From an uncultured Oscillibacter sp. (lineage in GTDB: Bacteria > Bacillota > Clostridia > Oscillospirales > Oscillospiraceae), in NCBI RefSeq assembly GCF_910587525.1, contig NZ_CAJULS010000131.1, positions 1 through 6,368 on the forward strand: 6,368 nt of DNA. The letters run 5' to 3'. The stretch's first letter is position 1. Each line of letters opens with the position of its first letter. Both the position numbers and the translations under genes were made by a program. Below are positions 1 to 6,083 of this stretch, piece by piece. Below the pieces are notes generated by a model. The model was not told the DNA's origin, made no database searches, and worked only from the letters and a program-made list of their open reading frames with translations.

Positions 1-563
1 ATCAGGAGAAGGATTATTTGGGCGAACTGGATGGCAGATCCGGCGACGGTGATCTGGGATTCAGCATGGAGGCCGCGTTCACCGCCGTGTGGAATACCGC
101 GAAGGAATACAACGGCACACAGATCAGTGAGCTTTTAATGAAAGCCGCGATGAACTGTAACAAAGCTGCCCCTTCTACAATGGGAACTCTGATGTCCGCC
201 GGAATTATGGCAATCGCCAAAGAAGTCAAAGGAAAGGACGGACTGGAAAACGGAGACGTCGTCCGCCTGCCTGGAATATTTGCCCAGGCCATCATGGCCC
301 GTGGAGGCGCGAAGCTCGGGGATAAGACCATACTGGACGCGTTGTGCCCTATGGCCGAAACGGTGGAACGGGAATTTAGCCAGGGATCAGCGCTGAAAGC
401 GGCCTTTTCCGCCGGCGCAGAGACGGCCAAAACTGCCGCCAAAGGAACCGCCGGAATGCGTGCCGCGGCTGGACGGGCAAAATGGCTGGGAGAACGGGCC
501 GTCGAGTATCCGGATGGCGGCGCGGTCCTGTGCGGCATAATTGCTCAGGCACTGGTGGACTGA
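1..563 (+). CDS. dhaL: DhaL-like kinase subunit (dihydroxyacetone kinase L / DAK2 domain), 5' end cut by window
   Basis: DhaL proteins bind ADP/ATP and two Mg ions and transfer phosphate to dihydroxyacetone or a related short ketose held covalently by a DhaK partner; they are cytosolic. The frame is open from base 3, reading QEKDYLGELDGRSGDGDLG. This matches the family's start of helix 1, with the three Mg-binding aspartates at 30-32, 45-47 and 51-53 (pattern LDxxxGDxDxG). Further hallmarks are RGGAKLGDKTILDAL in the middle and KWLGERA followed by PDGGAV near the C-terminus. About 187 codons are present and the family is usually about 200-215 aa, so roughly 25 N-terminal residues lie off the window. 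Oddities: the His after the last Asp in E. coli DhaL (GDADHG) is Leu here, and the GGASGP loop is replaced by an AAPSTMGT-type loop, so the substrate may differ from dihydroxyacetone. A DhaK partner would be expected upstream. GC is lower than in the following operon. The family call is firm; the substrate is not. Confidence 0.85.
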   Translation, partial: QEKDYLGELDGRSGDGDLGFSMEAAFTAVWNTAKEYNGTQISELLMKAAMNCNKAAPSTMGTLMSAGIMAIAKEVKGKDGLENGDVVRLPGIFAQAIMARGGAKLGDKTILDALCPMAETVEREFSQGSALKAAFSAGAETAKTAAKGTAGMRAAAGRAKWLGERAVEYPDGGAVLCGIIAQALVD

Positions 564-581
564 ATATTTGATTTCCGTTTA

Positions 582-629
582 GACAGAGGATATCTGTCAG
601 AAACATCTGTAATTCGACAATTGAGGAGA
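582..629 (+). promoter_or_regulatory. Leader of the lyase gene: small palindrome plus ribosome binding site
   Basis: The 74-bp gap between the kinase stop and the lyase start is AT-richer than its surroundings. It contains GACAGA (582-587) - GGATA - TCTGTC (593-598), a perfect 6-bp inverted repeat that could be a regulator half-site pair or a small RNA hairpin. GAGGAGA at 623-629 lies 8 nt before the ATG at 638 and is a strong ribosome binding site that fixes the lyase start. A weak promoter-like pair, TTGATT (568-573) and TATCTG (591-596) with 17-bp spacing, overlaps the palindrome, but both boxes match consensus poorly. The ribosome binding site is well supported; operator and promoter roles are speculative. 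Confidence 0.45.
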
Positions 630-637
630 CAAAACAT

Positions 638-2248
638 ATGAACAAAGTAATCTTAAACGGCGTAGATCTGAGCATAGAGGACGTGGTAAAGGTAGCGCGT
701 GAGGGGTATCAGGTGGAGATTGACGCGGCGTGCATGGCCCGGATTGCGGAGGTACGGGAGTACATGGAGCGGGAGTGGATGCGTGAGGACGCGCCCGCGG
801 TGTACGGGTTCAACACGGGGCTGGGCAAGCACAAGGACTGCAAGGTGTCCATTGAGGAGAGCGACCTGCACCAGTACCGGACGGTGCTGTCCCACTGCGG
901 CGGCGTGGGCGAGGCGGCGCCGGAGGACGTGGTGCGCGCGGCGATGTGCGTGCGTCTGAACGCGTTCTGCCGCGGGGTGTCCGGCCTGCGGCCCGCGGTG
1001 GTGGAGCGGCTGGTGGAGCTGCTGAACAAGGGGGTACACCCGGTGGTGCCCTGGCAGGGGAGCGTGGGCGCCTGCGGCGACCTGGCCCCCATGGCCCACA
1101 TCGTCTCGGTGCTCATCGGGGTGCCCCAGGCGGAGGCGTTCTACCAGGGGGAGCGGATGCCGGCCCAGGAGGCGCTGAACAAGGCGGGAATCACCCCGGT
1201 GGAGTTCCAGCTCAAGGCGAAGGACTGCCTGGCCCTGCTCAACGGGACCACCATGTTCGCCGGCATGGCCTGCCTGAATATCCACGACGCGGAGCGGCTG
1301 TACAAGGTGTCTGAGATCACCACGGCCCTGTCGCTGGAGGCGGTACGGGGGGAGACCCGGGCCTTCGACCCCCGGATTCAGAGCGCCCGGCCCTACGAGG
1401 GGCAGATCAAGGCGGCGGCCAACGTGCTGCGGCTGGTGGAGGGCAGCCAGCGTGTGACGGAGGATTCCCGCAAGGTGCGTCTGGACTACGACGTGATGCA
1501 CCCCCACTACCAGGAGCGGGTGCAGGACGTCTACTCCCTGCGGTGCATGCCCCAGGTCCAGGGCGTGTGCCGGGAGAACCTGAGCTACATCAAGCACCTG
1601 GTCGCGGTGGAGATCAACGCCGCCACCGACAACCCCCTCATCTTCCCCAAGGGGGACGGGCACTACGAGTTCCTGTCCGGGGGCAACTTCCACGGCGAGC
1701 CCACCGGCTTCGCCATGGACCTGCTGACCATGTCCCTGGCGGAGATCGGGAACATCGCCGACCGGCGGTGCTTCTCGCTGTGCGACCCCACGCTGAGCTA
1801 CGGCCTGCCCCTGGCCCTGGCCGGGGAGCCCATCGGGCTGAACTACGGCTACAATATCATCTGCTGCTCCACCTCCGCCCTGGCCTCGGAGAACAAGACG
1901 CTGTGCTTCCCCTCGGTGTGTGACAACATCCCGACGAAGGCCAACCAGGAGGACCACGTGTCCATGGCGCCCTGGGCGGCGCGGAAGGCCCAGCTGGCCA
2001 TCAGGAATCTGGAGAAGATTCTGGGCATCGAGCTGCTGCTGGCGTCCCGGGGGATCTTCATCTCCTCGGAGAAGCTGGGGCAGTTCAAGCTGGGCAAGGG
2101 CACCCAGGTGGCCTATAAGCTAGTGACCGACCGCGTCGCGTTCCAGCGGGAGGACATCTACATGGGCGACCAGTCCAAGGCGGCCATCGGTCTGGTGGAG
2201 TCGGACGAGTTGCTCAAGGCGGTGGAGGCCGCGGTAGGCGAGCTGTAA
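638..2248 (+). CDS. MIO-type amino acid ammonia-lyase (histidine/aromatic ammonia-lyase superfamily) with Ala-Cys-Gly cofactor triad
   Basis: A cytosolic, normally homotetrameric lyase that eliminates ammonia from an alpha-amino acid to give an arylacrylate, using an electrophilic MIO group made by self-cyclisation of an internal tripeptide. The 536-aa protein aligns along its length with histidine ammonia-lyase (about 510 aa). Counterparts of P. putida HAL active-site residues are visible: Tyr56 (YGFNTG), His86 (VLSHCGG), Asn202 (LLNGTT), Tyr299 and Arg302 (DVYSLRC), Phe351 (SGGNFHGEP) and Glu438 (NQEDHVSM). The Arg normally holds the substrate carboxylate, and the His and Glu are more HAL-like than PAL-like. 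The MIO region is GSVGACGDLAPMAH, with Ala145-Cys146-Gly147 (Cys codon TGC at 1073-1075) in place of the usual Ser. The segment before Tyr299 is longer than in HAL. No hutU, hutI or other histidine-degradation gene adjoins; a Mo-enzyme operon follows in the same direction. The family is certain. The substrate could be histidine, a methylated or thio-histidine (ergothionase-like), tyrosine or phenylalanine, so no gene symbol is given. Confidence 0.93.
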   Translation: MNKVILNGVDLSIEDVVKVAREGYQVEIDAACMARIAEVREYMEREWMREDAPAVYGFNTGLGKHKDCKVSIEESDLHQYRTVLSHCGGVGEAAPEDVVRAAMCVRLNAFCRGVSGLRPAVVERLVELLNKGVHPVVPWQGSVGACGDLAPMAHIVSVLIGVPQAEAFYQGERMPAQEALNKAGITPVEFQLKAKDCLALLNGTTMFAGMACLNIHDAERLYKVSEITTALSLEAVRGETRAFDPRIQSARPYEGQIKAAANVLRLVEGSQRVTEDSRKVRLDYDVMHPHYQERVQDVYSLRCMPQVQGVCRENLSYIKHLVAVEINAATDNPLIFPKGDGHYEFLSGGNFHGEPTGFAMDLLTMSLAEIGNIADRRCFSLCDPTLSYGLPLALAGEPIGLNYGYNIICCSTSALASENKTLCFPSVCDNIPTKANQEDHVSMAPWAARKAQLAIRNLEKILGIELLLASRGIFISSEKLGQFKLGKGTQVAYKLVTDRVAFQREDIYMGDQSKAAIGLVESDELLKAVEAAVGEL

Positions 2249-2263
2249 GAAAAGCGGACAAGA

Positions 2264-2302
2264 GGGACAGCCGGACTGGCGTGGGAAAGGGCCGGCTGTC
2301 CC
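2264..2302 (+). promoter_or_regulatory. Intercistronic hairpin between lyase and Mo-enzyme genes
   Basis: GGGACAGCCGG (2264-2274) and CCGGCTGTCCC (2292-2302) form a perfect 11-bp GC-rich stem with a 17-nt loop, 15 nt after the lyase stop and 26 nt before the next start codon. No T-run follows (the next bases are CCGGCGTATTTAGG), so it is not a standard intrinsic terminator. Known roles for such hairpins between cistrons are mRNA processing, 3'-end protection of the upstream message, or partial attenuation; which applies here cannot be read from the sequence. It leaves the downstream ribosome binding site free. Confidence 0.5.
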
Positions 2303-2328
2303 CCGGCGTATTTAGGAGTTGAACGATC

Positions 2329-2835
2329 ATGTCGGAAAAGAGCTGTGAGATCAGCCTGCGGCTGAACGGCCGGGAGCGGCGGTTTCGCGTGGAGGAGCGG
2401 GAGACGCTGCTGCGTGTGCTGCGGGAGCGCGCGGGGCTGACAGGCGCGAAAAAGGGCTGCGACCTTGGTGAGTGCGGGGCGTGTACGGTGATTCTGAACG
2501 GCCGGGCGGTGAACTCCTGCTGTGTGTTCGCGGTACAGGCGGACGGCGGGACGGTGGAGACCATCGAGGGGCTGGGGACGCCGGACAAGCCCCATCCGCT
2601 CCAGCGGGCGTTTATCGACGCGGGGGCCATCCAGTGCGGGTTCTGCACGCCGGGGATGATACTGGCGGCCAAGGCGCTGCTGGACCGGGAGCCCCATCCC
2701 AGCCGGGAGGCGATCCGGCGGGCGCTGTCGGGGAACCTGTGCCGGTGTACGGGCTATGAGAAGATTGAGCGCGCGGTGGAGCTGGCCGCGGAGGCCATCT
2801 CCGGCCTCGTGGAGAAGGGGGGCGGAGAGGCGTGA
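2329..2835 (+). CDS. Molybdenum hydroxylase small subunit, two [2Fe-2S] clusters (4-HBCR gamma / CoxS / XdhC-type)
   Basis: The electron-transfer subunit of a three-subunit molybdo-flavoenzyme; it passes electrons between the FAD subunit and the Mo centre. The 168-aa protein has the usual family length (about 155-175). Residues 5-80 form the plant-ferredoxin-like domain, with cluster ligands Cys44, Cys49, Cys52 (GCDLGECGAC) and Cys64. Residues 85-155 form the all-helical domain, with Cys103 and Cys106 (QCGFCTPGM) and Cys138 and Cys140 (GNLCRCTGY). All eight ligands are present, so the subunit should carry both clusters. AGGAG at 2314-2318 lies 10 nt before the ATG. Its stop overlaps the start of the large-subunit gene by 4 bp (GTGA), which implies translational coupling. 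The gene order small-large-medium is, from memory, that of the 4-hydroxybenzoyl-CoA reductase operons (hcrCAB, hbaBCD). Sequence alone does not separate it from other members of the xanthine dehydrogenase family; the assignment to the 4-HBCR branch rests on the FAD subunit. Confidence 0.95.
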   Translation: MSEKSCEISLRLNGRERRFRVEERETLLRVLRERAGLTGAKKGCDLGECGACTVILNGRAVNSCCVFAVQADGGTVETIEGLGTPDKPHPLQRAFIDAGAIQCGFCTPGMILAAKALLDREPHPSREAIRRALSGNLCRCTGYEKIERAVELAAEAISGLVEKGGGEA

Positions 2836-5090
2836 GCGGGGAACGGAGCTTTCAGAGCGTGAATCAGCCGCTCCCCCGGCTGGAGTCGCTGGAGAAGGCC
2901 ACGGGGCGGGCGAAGTATACCGACGACCTGCGCCTGCCGGACATGGCCTACGCGGCCCTGGTGCGCAGCCCCTACTCCCGGGCCAGGGTGAGGGCCATCG
3001 ACGTCAGCGGTGCGGAACAGATTCCCGGCTACCTGGGCTGCCTGCTGCCGGAGGAGGTCCCCCAGGAGTATTTCAACTGCTCGGGCAACCCGCCCTCCCC
3101 CCTGCTGATGAAGGACGAGCTGGTGCTGACCCGGGAGCCGAAGGTGCTGGGGGACCGGATCGCCTGCGTGGCGGCGGAGACGGAGGAGGCGGCCCGCGCG
3201 GCGGCGGACGCGGTGCGGGTGGAGTATGAGGTGCTGACGCCCTATCTGGATGTGAGCGGCGCCCTGCGAGAGGGCGCGGAGCCGCTGCAGCCCCACATCG
3301 CGCCGGACAACATCATCCAGCGGCGGGAGGTGAGCCAGGGGGACCGGGCGGCGGGGGAGGCCGCGTCGGAGATCATTGTGGAGGACCACTTCTCCACTCC
3401 CCCGATGCAGCACGCCACGATAGAGCTGACCAGCTGCCTGTGCGACTTCAGCGACGGGGTCCACCTGACGGTGTACAGCACGTCCCAGACGGTGTTTCAG
3501 GAGCGGCGGCTGACGGCGGAAATTCTGGGAATCAAGGAGTCGGACGCGCGCTTCTCCAAGCCCATGGTGGGCGGGGGCTTTGGCGCGCGGCAGCAGCTCC
3601 ACGCCCAGCATGTGGCGGCGCTGATGTCCAAAAAGCTGAGGCGCCCGGTGAACCTGTCCTACACCCGGGAGGAGGACCTGTACTCGGTGGCGCGCCACGG
3701 CTCGGAGGTGGACCTGCGGATCGGGGCCAGCCGGGACGGGAGGCTGCGGCTGTTTGACACCACCTACCGCCTCAACGGCGGGCCCTACACCACCCACACC
3801 CCCACGGTGGTGGCGGCGGCGGCCCGGAAGCTGCAGTACCGGGTGCCCAACTACTTCTTCGAGGGTCTGAGCGTCTATACCGACCACATCACCGGCGGAG
3901 CGTTCCGGGGATACGGCAACACCCAGCTGACCTTCGGGCGGGAGATTCTGATGGACCGGCTGGCCCAGAAGCTGGAGATGGACCCGGTGGAGCTGCGGCT
4001 GCTGAACCAGGTACAGGTGGGGGAGTGTTTCCCCTGCGCCAGCATCCCGGTGAGCAGCAACAACATCGCCGGCTGCGCCCGGCGCTGCCGGGAGATCCAG
4101 GCGGAGATCGACGGGAAGAGCCCCCTGGTGGACAACGAAGAGGTCCGGCAGGCCTGGGGAATCGCCTTCAGCTGCCACGGCTCCGGCCCCTCCTCCAAGG
4201 AGGGCCTGAGCTCGGCGGTGGTGATCCTCAACGACGACGCCACGGTGCAGCTGCTGGTGGGGTCGTCGGACATCGGCCAGGGCAGCGAGACGATGGAGAG
4301 CCAGATCGCGGCGGAGTGCCTGGGCGTCCCCCTGTCCGACGTGAGGATCACGGCGGCGGACACCAGGGTGACCCCCTACGACACCGGCACCTTCGGCAGC
4401 AGCCAGACCTTCATCTGCGGCAACGCGGTGACCCGGGCCTGCGCGGATTTGAGGAAAAAGGTGCTGGCCCAGCTGCGGGCCATCCGCCCGGACAGCCAGG
4501 TGGAGGAGCGGGGGCGGGGCTACCTGGTGGACGGCGAGCCCCTCAGCTTCCGGGAGGCGGCCCGGGAGGTGATGTTTGACATCCGGGGCGGCGTGATGAT
4601 CGGCAGCGGGACCTATAAGGCGGAGGCCTGTCCCAACCCCTTCTCGGTGTGTTTTGTGAAGGCGGAGTACCACAAGAAGCTCAACGCCATCCGGCTGCTG
4701 GACATCATCGAGGTGGTGGACGTGGGCACGCCCATCAACCGCCTGACGGTGGAGGGGCAGCTGGAGGGCGGGATCGCCCAGGGTGTGGGCTACGCGCTGT
4801 ACGAGCGGCTGGAGATCAACCCCCGGAGCCGGCGGACGCTGAGCTCCGACCTGCTGCACTACCGGATCCCTCAGATGGCCGACATGCCCCAGACCCATGT
4901 GGATATGGTGGACAGCTACGACCCCTACGGCCCGCTGGGGGCGAAGAGCGTGGGGGAGCTGGCCACGGTGCCGGTGGCGCCGGCCATTGTGAACGCGGCG
5001 CGGCGTGCCAGCGGGCGGGAGATCAACAGCCTGCCGCTGTGCGACCGGTTTGTCATACTGCCCAGCCGGCGGAAGGAGGAAGACGGATGA
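2832..5090 (+). CDS. Molybdenum hydroxylase large (Mo-cofactor) subunit, xanthine dehydrogenase / 4-HBCR alpha family
   Basis: The catalytic subunit binding the molybdopterin (probably MCD-type) cofactor; it would hydroxylate, or in the reverse sense dehydroxylate, an aromatic or N-heterocyclic ring. The 752 aa match the length of stand-alone large subunits (about 750-800). The N-terminal a/b-hammerhead domain opens with ATGRAKYTDDL (residues about 22-32). Cofactor-region motifs follow in order: GGGFGARQQ (247-255), FRGYGN (358-363), DIGQGSE (480-486), YDTGTFGSSQTF (516-527) and GAKSVGEL (703-710). Glu709 is at the position of the universal catalytic glutamate. The TG..SS.TF..GNA block resembles the 4-HBCR/CO-dehydrogenase type more than mammalian xanthine dehydrogenase. 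No signal peptide is seen. The GTG start is chosen because it overlaps the upstream stop (GTGA) and the conserved N-terminal strand begins just after it; the next Met is too late. The TGA at the end overlaps the ATG of the FAD gene. The substrate cannot be called from motifs. No maturation gene (XdhC/MocA type) is nearby. Confidence 0.94.
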   Translation: MSGERSFQSVNQPLPRLESLEKATGRAKYTDDLRLPDMAYAALVRSPYSRARVRAIDVSGAEQIPGYLGCLLPEEVPQEYFNCSGNPPSPLLMKDELVLTREPKVLGDRIACVAAETEEAARAAADAVRVEYEVLTPYLDVSGALREGAEPLQPHIAPDNIIQRREVSQGDRAAGEAASEIIVEDHFSTPPMQHATIELTSCLCDFSDGVHLTVYSTSQTVFQERRLTAEILGIKESDARFSKPMVGGGFGARQQLHAQHVAALMSKKLRRPVNLSYTREEDLYSVARHGSEVDLRIGASRDGRLRLFDTTYRLNGGPYTTHTPTVVAAAARKLQYRVPNYFFEGLSVYTDHITGGAFRGYGNTQLTFGREILMDRLAQKLEMDPVELRLLNQVQVGECFPCASIPVSSNNIAGCARRCREIQAEIDGKSPLVDNEEVRQAWGIAFSCHGSGPSSKEGLSSAVVILNDDATVQLLVGSSDIGQGSETMESQIAAECLGVPLSDVRITAADTRVTPYDTGTFGSSQTFICGNAVTRACADLRKKVLAQLRAIRPDSQVEERGRGYLVDGEPLSFREAAREVMFDIRGGVMIGSGTYKAEACPNPFSVCFVKAEYHKKLNAIRLLDIIEVVDVGTPINRLTVEGQLEGGIAQGVGYALYERLEINPRSRRTLSSDLLHYRIPQMADMPQTHVDMVDSYDPYGPLGAKSVGELATVPVAPAIVNAARRASGREINSLPLCDRFVILPSRRKEEDG
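5073..5080 (+). promoter_or_regulatory. Ribosome binding site deciding the FAD-subunit start
   Basis: AAGGAGGA, a near-perfect anti-16S match, lies inside the last codons of the large-subunit gene, 6 nt before ATG 5087 and 9 nt before a second in-frame ATG at 5090. It shows that the FAD-subunit reading frame, although open from far upstream (4649), is translated only from 5087 or 5090. Confidence 0.8.
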
Positions 5091-6031
5091 TGGTCAAAAC
5101 GGTAAAAGAGGCGCTGGAGGCCGGCCCCGGCACCTATGTGGGGGGCGGGACGGACCTGATGCCGCTGCTAAAAAACCACGCGCGGGACGACCGGACCCTC
5201 ATTTTCCTCCACCAGGTGGAGGAGCTGAGGGGGATCCGGGAGGAGGACGGATACGTGTACCTGGGCGCGGGAGAGACGCTGTACGACCTGTCGGTCCACC
5301 CGCTGGTGAGAAAGCGCCTGCCCGCCGTCGCCCAGGCGGCGGGGGTGACCGCCTCCCCCCAGATCCGGAACATCGCCACCCTGGGCGGCAACATCATGCA
5401 GGACCGGCGGTGCGTCTACTTCAACCAGAGCCGGTTCTGGCGGGGCGGGCTGGAGCTGTGCTTCAAGACCGGGGGAGCCATCTGCCACCAGATCCCCAAC
5501 TCCCCGGTGTGCCGGGCCATCTACTACTCGGACGCGGCCACCGCCCTGCTGGTGTACGAGGCGGAGGCGGAGTGCGTGGAAGAGGAGCGGCGGAGCTGGG
5601 TCCCGGTGGCGGAGCTGATCCGCCGCCACAGCCAGGCCAACGGTTTGGCCTGTGACCGGCGCCTGCCGGCGCTGGTGGTCCGGTTCCGGATACCGGTCCC
5701 GCCGGAGGGGGAGCGGAGCGGCTTTTACAAGTACGCCATGCGCGCCACCATTGACTTCCCGATTATCAACTTCGCCCTGCGCGCGGGGGGCGGCCGCCCG
5801 TCCAGGGCGGCCGCGGGCGCGGTGGCCCCGGAGCCGGTGCCGCTGGAGGAGACAGCCGCCGCTCTGGACCAGGGAAAGGACCGGGACGCGGTCACCGCCG
5901 CCTGCCAGCGGGACCTGGCCCGCCTGGCCCTCCCCATCCGCGAGGCCTGCGTCCCTCCCGCGATGAAACGCGGCCTTTACTCCCATATAGATATCCTGCT
6001 GCGCTCCCTTACACAGTCTGACAGGGGCTGA
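5087..6031 (+). CDS. Molybdenum hydroxylase FAD-binding medium subunit with 4-HBCR-type [4Fe-4S] insert
   Basis: The flavin subunit that exchanges electrons with the external donor or acceptor and feeds the small subunit's clusters. The 314-aa protein carries both FAD loops of the family: VGGGTDLMP (residues 18-26) and ATLGGNI (97-103). The C-terminal CO-dehydrogenase flavoprotein domain includes a GAVAPEPV stretch. Directly after the second FAD loop is an insert with Cys109, Cys125, Cys133 and Cys142. This spacing (16, 8, 9 residues) equals that recalled for the ligands of the extra [4Fe-4S] cluster in the Thauera 4-hydroxybenzoyl-CoA reductase beta subunit (Cys122/138/146/155). The surrounding YFNQSRFW and CFKTGG stretches also resemble it. 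Known family biology: that cluster lets low-potential ferredoxin electrons drive reductive dehydroxylation. The start overlaps the large-subunit stop (ATGA); ATG 5090 is an equally possible start. The stop codon lies within the left arm of the terminator. This subunit separates the enzyme from ordinary xanthine dehydrogenases, though the substrate need not be 4-hydroxybenzoyl-CoA. Confidence 0.93.
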   Translation: MMVKTVKEALEAGPGTYVGGGTDLMPLLKNHARDDRTLIFLHQVEELRGIREEDGYVYLGAGETLYDLSVHPLVRKRLPAVAQAAGVTASPQIRNIATLGGNIMQDRRCVYFNQSRFWRGGLELCFKTGGAICHQIPNSPVCRAIYYSDAATALLVYEAEAECVEEERRSWVPVAELIRRHSQANGLACDRRLPALVVRFRIPVPPEGERSGFYKYAMRATIDFPIINFALRAGGGRPSRAAAGAVAPEPVPLEETAAALDQGKDRDAVTAACQRDLARLALPIREACVPPAMKRGLYSHIDILLRSLTQSDRG

Positions 6032-6058
6032 GATCGTATGATCTCAGCCCCTGTTTTT
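6022..6058 (+). terminator. Strong intrinsic terminator ending the operon
   Basis: CAGGGGCTGAGATC (6022-6035) and GATCTCAGCCCCTG (6040-6053) pair perfectly over 14 bp around a GTAT loop and are followed at once by TTTTT (6054-6058). The stem begins inside the last codons of the FAD-subunit gene, so transcription ends right after translation. On the opposite strand no T-run follows the stem, so it should act only on + strand transcription. Confidence 0.93.
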
Positions 6059-6083
6059 CCTTGAATTGTTCTGGTTTGAGCCG

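Noticed and set aside
18..20. TTG as the true start of the DhaL-like gene, with AGGAG at 4-8 as ribosome binding site
   Set aside because: The frame is open to the window's left edge and the residues before it (EKDYL) match the conserved DhaL N-terminal helix, so TTG is an internal Leu codon and the gene is cut by the window.
653..1957. 434-codon open frame on the minus strand opposite the lyase
   Set aside because: Low-complexity His/Gly/Arg/Leu-rich translation with no motif; it mirrors the codon pattern of the lyase gene.
638..2248. Naming the lyase hutH (histidine ammonia-lyase of a hut operon)
   Set aside because: Active-site residues are HAL-like, but the Cys in the MIO triad, the longer length and the absence of hutU/hutI neighbours leave the substrate open.
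2754..4898. 714-codon open frame on the minus strand opposite the Mo large-subunit gene
   Set aside because: It is a shadow of the GC-rich plus-strand gene: the protein is rich in His, Arg, Gly, Leu and Val without recognisable domains, while the plus strand encodes all expected family motifs.
4649..5086. FAD-subunit frame starting at 4649
   Set aside because: The frame is open upstream, but that part overlaps the large-subunit gene and encodes Gly/Ala/Pro-rich nonsense; the ribosome binding site at 5073-5080 and the ATGA overlap place the start at 5087 or 5090.
5788..5814. GGGCGGCCGC repeated twice, able to form a 10-bp hairpin
   Set aside because: It lies in the coding sequence of the FAD subunit in a Gly/Arg/Ala-rich stretch; in such GC-rich DNA this repeat is readily explained by codon use.
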